From Thermanaeromonas toyohensis ToBE (GTDB lineage: Bacteria; Bacillota; DSM-521; Neomoorellales; Neomoorellaceae): DNA of 64,000 nucleotides. The translations under genes were made by a program, and so were the position numbers. Location of the stretch: NCBI RefSeq assembly GCF_900176005.1, contig NZ_LT838272.1, forward strand, positions 2,623,587 through 2,687,586, in the 5' to 3' direction. The notes beneath the pieces are model-generated. The model searched no databases. It was not told where the DNA came from and worked only from the letters and a program-made list of their open reading frames with translations. Positions 61,126-64,000 of this stretch are shown here, in pieces (the stretch's first letter is position 1; each line of letters begins with the position of its first letter).

Positions 61126-62493
61126 TTAAGCAGATATTTCTTCTAAGACTCTCCCTTTAGTCTCCTCACCCAATACAATAACTGCTAGAGCTGCAATTAC
61201 AAAAGCCAAAGCACCTAAAGCAAAAACTGCATGTTGACCTGCGCGCGGTAATATTACCCCCACCACATAAGGTCCAATAAGGGCCCCTACACGGCCGATG
61301 GAAGAAGCAAACCCTGCCCCTGTTGCTCGTGCCCGGGTGGGATACAACTCGGGTGTATAGGCGTATATAACAGACCACATACCAAACATGAAGAATTGCA
61401 TACATAGGCCAAAGGTGATAAGGGTGTTTATAGTACTCGCAGTTCCATAGAGATAAGCCGCTATAGCGGATCCTAAAAAGGCGATAGCTGCAGAAGGCTT
61501 GCGCCCCAAAACCTCCACAGCGTAAGCTGCTGTAAAGAAGCCTGGTACACCGGCCAAGGAAATAAGGAGGGTATAGAAAACCGACTTAGTTACAGCAAAA
61601 CCTTTTAGCTGGAGCATAGCCCCTAGCCACGTGGTTAAACCATAGTAGCCCAGCAGACCGAAAAACCACACACACCATATCATTACAGTACGTTTAGCGT
61701 AACCAGGAGCCCATAAGTCGAAAAAAGAAAATTTACGTTCAGTTTTCGCCGTGGTATACGGTACAGGCTTGGGTGGCGGCAATTCTTGCCCCCCAAGTGC
61801 CTTCTTAACTTCCTCTTCAAAGGCGCTCATAACACGATCAGCTTCTTCTAGTCGACCTCTATCTTCTAGCCAACGCGGGGATTCTGGTACAATCCGCCGG
61901 ATGATAAGAACGAAAATAGCTGGAATCCCCTCCGCTATAAAGACCCAACGCCACCCACCTATGGGCAAGATAATATAGGCTAGGAGGCCAGCAGTAATGA
62001 AACCCAGAGGCCAGAACCCCTCCAACAAGGCAATATACTTACCGCGATGTTGAGCTGGTATAAATTCGGAAACGAGGGACTGCCCAATGGGGAATTCCAT
62101 ACCCATACCGAAGCCTAGTAAAATACGGAGCAAAGCCAACTGTTGAGGCGTCTGTGCTAGGCCGCACAGGATGCTAGCCGCACCCCAAATCACCATACTC
62201 CATTGGAAGACTAACTTCCGGCCGAACCTATCGGCCAGCATACCTGCCGTACCCGCTCCTAGAAACATACCTAAAAAACTCATGCTGGAGAGTAATCCTG
62301 TTTGGGCAGTGGATAAATTGAAGTAAGTTTTGAGGGAACCCAAAACAAAGGTGAGCATAGCTAAATCAACAGAATCGAATAACCAGGCCGTAGCTATAAT
62401 TAGAAAAATCTTCTTTTGATAGGAAGTCAATGGTAGTCTTTCTAATCTTTGAGGAATACCAATACGTTCGCTCCTACTCACAGATTGGGCCAT
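61126..62493 (-). CDS. MFS transporter (aromatic acid/sugar porter type)
   Basis: A 455-residue 12-helix major facilitator. Family motifs are GMLADRFGRKLVFQ in loop 2-3, PAQHRGKYIALLEGFWPLG in the middle and ELYPTRARATGAG, RxG and PYVVG towards the end. The closest groups carry aromatic acids or sugars with protons. Its place upstream of the UroD genes and downstream of the AraC regulator suggests it imports the methylated substrate. Confidence 0.88.
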   Translation of the reverse strand: MAQSVSRSERIGIPQRLERLPLTSYQKKIFLIIATAWLFDSVDLAMLTFVLGSLKTYFNLSTAQTGLLSSMSFLGMFLGAGTAGMLADRFGRKLVFQWSMVIWGAASILCGLAQTPQQLALLRILLGFGMGMEFPIGQSLVSEFIPAQHRGKYIALLEGFWPLGFITAGLLAYIILPIGGWRWVFIAEGIPAIFVLIIRRIVPESPRWLEDRGRLEEADRVMSAFEEEVKKALGGQELPPPKPVPYTTAKTERKFSFFDLWAPGYAKRTVMIWCVWFFGLLGYYGLTTWLGAMLQLKGFAVTKSVFYTLLISLAGVPGFFTAAYAVEVLGRKPSAAIAFLGSAIAAYLYGTASTINTLITFGLCMQFFMFGMWSVIYAYTPELYPTRARATGAGFASSIGRVGALIGPYVVGVILPRAGQHAVFALGALAFVIAALAVIVLGEETKGRVLEEISA

Positions 62494-62742
62494 ATAATTC
62501 CCCCCTCTCCTTTTTTCCTAGTTTTGTAATCTTGGGTTTATAAAGTATTTTGGCTTTTTTATTAACAAACCTCCTTCCTGATTAATATTTTTTAGATGCC
62601 CTTTTGCATTTTACATATTCGCTATACCCCTGTTCTCTCCTTTGAACAATTCCTTCATTTTTTTGTACAATTATGATTTGTTCTATATACCACAAGGCCT
62701 GACCACCTGATGATATACTTGTACTCAAAGGAATACAAAATC
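62494..62742. other. AT-rich intergenic region between the AraC-type and MFS genes
   Basis: About 250 bp that should carry the promoter of the MFS/UroD unit. An AAGGAGG-like motif at about 62570 precedes no usable frame. No riboswitch pattern was recognised. Confidence 0.4.
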
Positions 62743-64000
62743 CTACATTACAGTCGTACTTCGGAAAATGCCGGGTGTTACACCTACCTCTCGCTTAAAT
62801 ACCCGAGAAAAATAGGCTACATCATTATAACCCACCCTCCGGGATATCTCTTCCAAAGTTAAATCCCCTTTACGTAGAAGCAATTTAGCCTGTTCCAGGC
62901 GCACTAGGGTTAAATACTCGATAACTGTACGGCCTAGTTCTTGTTTGAAAAGCCGACTTAAATGAGCTGGACTTATTCCTACTGCCCGGGCTACATCTTC
63001 TACCCCGATGTTGCGGGAAAAATTTTTGTTAATATAAGCTATAGCTTGCTTGATATAGGGAGAGGAAATCCGTGTTTTACCTGACCTAGCGCAGGTACTA
63101 TTAATAAAATCTTCCAAAGCTTGGAAAATCCAAAGAATACTTTCTTCTAAAGAAAGTTTACTCAAACCTTCCATATATTTCATGCTCAGTTCTAAAATCT
63201 CTTCCGCTGTAGCACCCCCAGCTAGGGCAGCCCGAGAAAGCAAAGCCAGGAGTTCGAGAAGCCGGAACTTGATAGTCTCTGCTCGGTTTATCCCTACAAA
63301 TAGGATATTGCCTAACAACTCTTCCAGGACGGTTTCAGCTCCTTCACGATCTCCCAGACGGACTTTGGTTATTAAAGCTTGTTCTTTTTCTAGCTGGTAA
63401 GAATCCCCCTGGCGCCAAGGCTGGGCTTCTACCAGCCAAGACCATAAAGAACCTCCAGTGATTTGTTCAGATTTGACTGCTGGAAATCTACATCCTCTAC
63501 TTGGGTCAGCCGGTGGTATATTATTGTTTGAGGCCAGCGAGGGGATGGGGAGGGCAGAGGTAGCAATATGTCTGGCCACTAGTTTAAGCAGTTCTACTGC
63601 ACCCTGTACTTTACGGGGTGAAACTACTTGAATGCGGAGTATAGCCTCTTTTAATTCCTCCTCTGGAAGCTCCAGATCCTTTACTTTTCTAAGTATTTCT
63701 TCTATTGCCAAGTCATCCAGCTCCCACATCAATACCTGGCCACAAATTATAACTGCCTTCACCTGGTCCCCCACCAGGATAGGTACTGCCCAGTGGACAA
63801 GTCCAGCGTGGCAGAAAAAAATATAGGGATCACATAGACCGTAAGCCTGGCGGCAGGCCTTGATATGGGTTTCCCTACAACGCTCATTACCCTCAGATAC
63901 AGAATTTACCATCTGGCAAAAGGGTGAATGATAATGATAATCTTCTACCTCGAGCCACGGCTCTCCCTCGGCATTGAAGACCGCGGCCCGTACTCCTGTA
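62743..64000 (-). CDS. PocR-domain AraC family regulator (N-terminus outside window)
   Basis: The C-terminal 419 residues or so. Residues in the visible N-terminal part (ERCRETHIKACRQAYGLCD, FFCHAGLVHWAVPILVG, ICGQVLMWELDD) form a PocR sensory domain, known to bind small hydrocarbon-type ligands and cysteine-rich. The C-terminal AraC region has two helix-turn-helix parts (VARAVGISPAHLSRLFKQELG and ISRRVGYNDVAYFSRVFKRE). The frame is open to the window end. It is likely the activator of the downstream MFS and UroD genes. Confidence 0.88.
   Translation of the reverse strand, partial: TGVRAAVFNAEGEPWLEVEDYHYHSPFCQMVNSVSEGNERCRETHIKACRQAYGLCDPYIFFCHAGLVHWAVPILVGDQVKAVIICGQVLMWELDDLAIEEILRKVKDLELPEEELKEAILRIQVVSPRKVQGAVELLKLVARHIATSALPIPSLASNNNIPPADPSRGCRFPAVKSEQITGGSLWSWLVEAQPWRQGDSYQLEKEQALITKVRLGDREGAETVLEELLGNILFVGINRAETIKFRLLELLALLSRAALAGGATAEEILELSMKYMEGLSKLSLEESILWIFQALEDFINSTCARSGKTRISSPYIKQAIAYINKNFSRNIGVEDVARAVGISPAHLSRLFKQELGRTVIEYLTLVRLEQAKLLLRKGDLTLEEISRRVGYNDVAYFSRVFKREVGVTPGIFRSTTVM

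Overview
The window looks like chromosomal DNA of a thermophilic, spore-forming, anaerobic Firmicute of the Moorella/Thermanaeromonas kind. This is inferred from gene content: a tungsten-type aldehyde ferredoxin oxidoreductase, spore coat CotF-like proteins, a YtxC-like protein near T-box-controlled thrS, a UGA-decoded selenoprotein, UroD-type corrinoid methyltransferases, and intermediate GC. No rRNA or species marker is present. Most genes are on the minus strand.

Region 1-13.8 kb is a sugar-acid (gluconate-type) catabolic locus. It holds a 6-phosphogluconate dehydrogenase (cut by the window edge), a 2-hydroxyacid dehydrogenase, an FGGY gluconate-type kinase, an SDR, a zinc alcohol dehydrogenase, a canonical nickel-pincer LarA homologue and two complete TRAP transporters, with an RpiR regulator. 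An IlvD/Edd dehydratase follows. Region 15.5-28 kb is housekeeping: thrS with its T-box, a Fur-regulated CbiMQO metal transporter, YtxC, lipA, trmI, lpdA, glnA and tRNA-Val. Region 28-32 kb holds an IclR regulator, a candidate structured RNA, a VapBC pair and a decayed M24 peptidase. Region 31.8-36.1 kb holds a MoaD-like protein, aldehyde ferredoxin oxidoreductase, a polyferredoxin and an iron alcohol dehydrogenase.

Region 37-43.6 kb is the most unusual part. It is a tight seven-gene operon that joins the lower meta-cleavage pathway (hydratase, HOA aldolase, acylating acetaldehyde dehydrogenase) to an iron-sulfur protein, a NadC-like protein, a molybdopterin-binding-domain protein and a very divergent LarA-like protein. 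The last keeps the H-x9-K-x15-H spacing of the nickel-pincer enzymes. Region 43.7-49.7 kb holds a SppA/SDH-type membrane protease, CotF proteins, a 77-residue glutaredoxin with an in-frame UGA in its redox motif, an aminotransferase, a radical SAM protein, DUF1657, tRNA-Leu and a thioesterase.

Region 49.7-56.3 kb is mobile. A 4.5-kb decayed integrative element is bounded by perfect 154-bp repeats that contain tRNA-Cys and part of tRNA-Gly. It carries a tyrosine recombinase, a Cro-like regulator with palindromic operators, a DUF4258/YgiT pair and a primase/ATPase pseudogene. An ISL3-family insertion sequence sits next to it. Region 56.3-64 kb is a putative methyltransferase locus with three UroD-family proteins, DUF1638, DUF6951, an MFS transporter and a PocR-AraC regulator, but no corrinoid protein in view.
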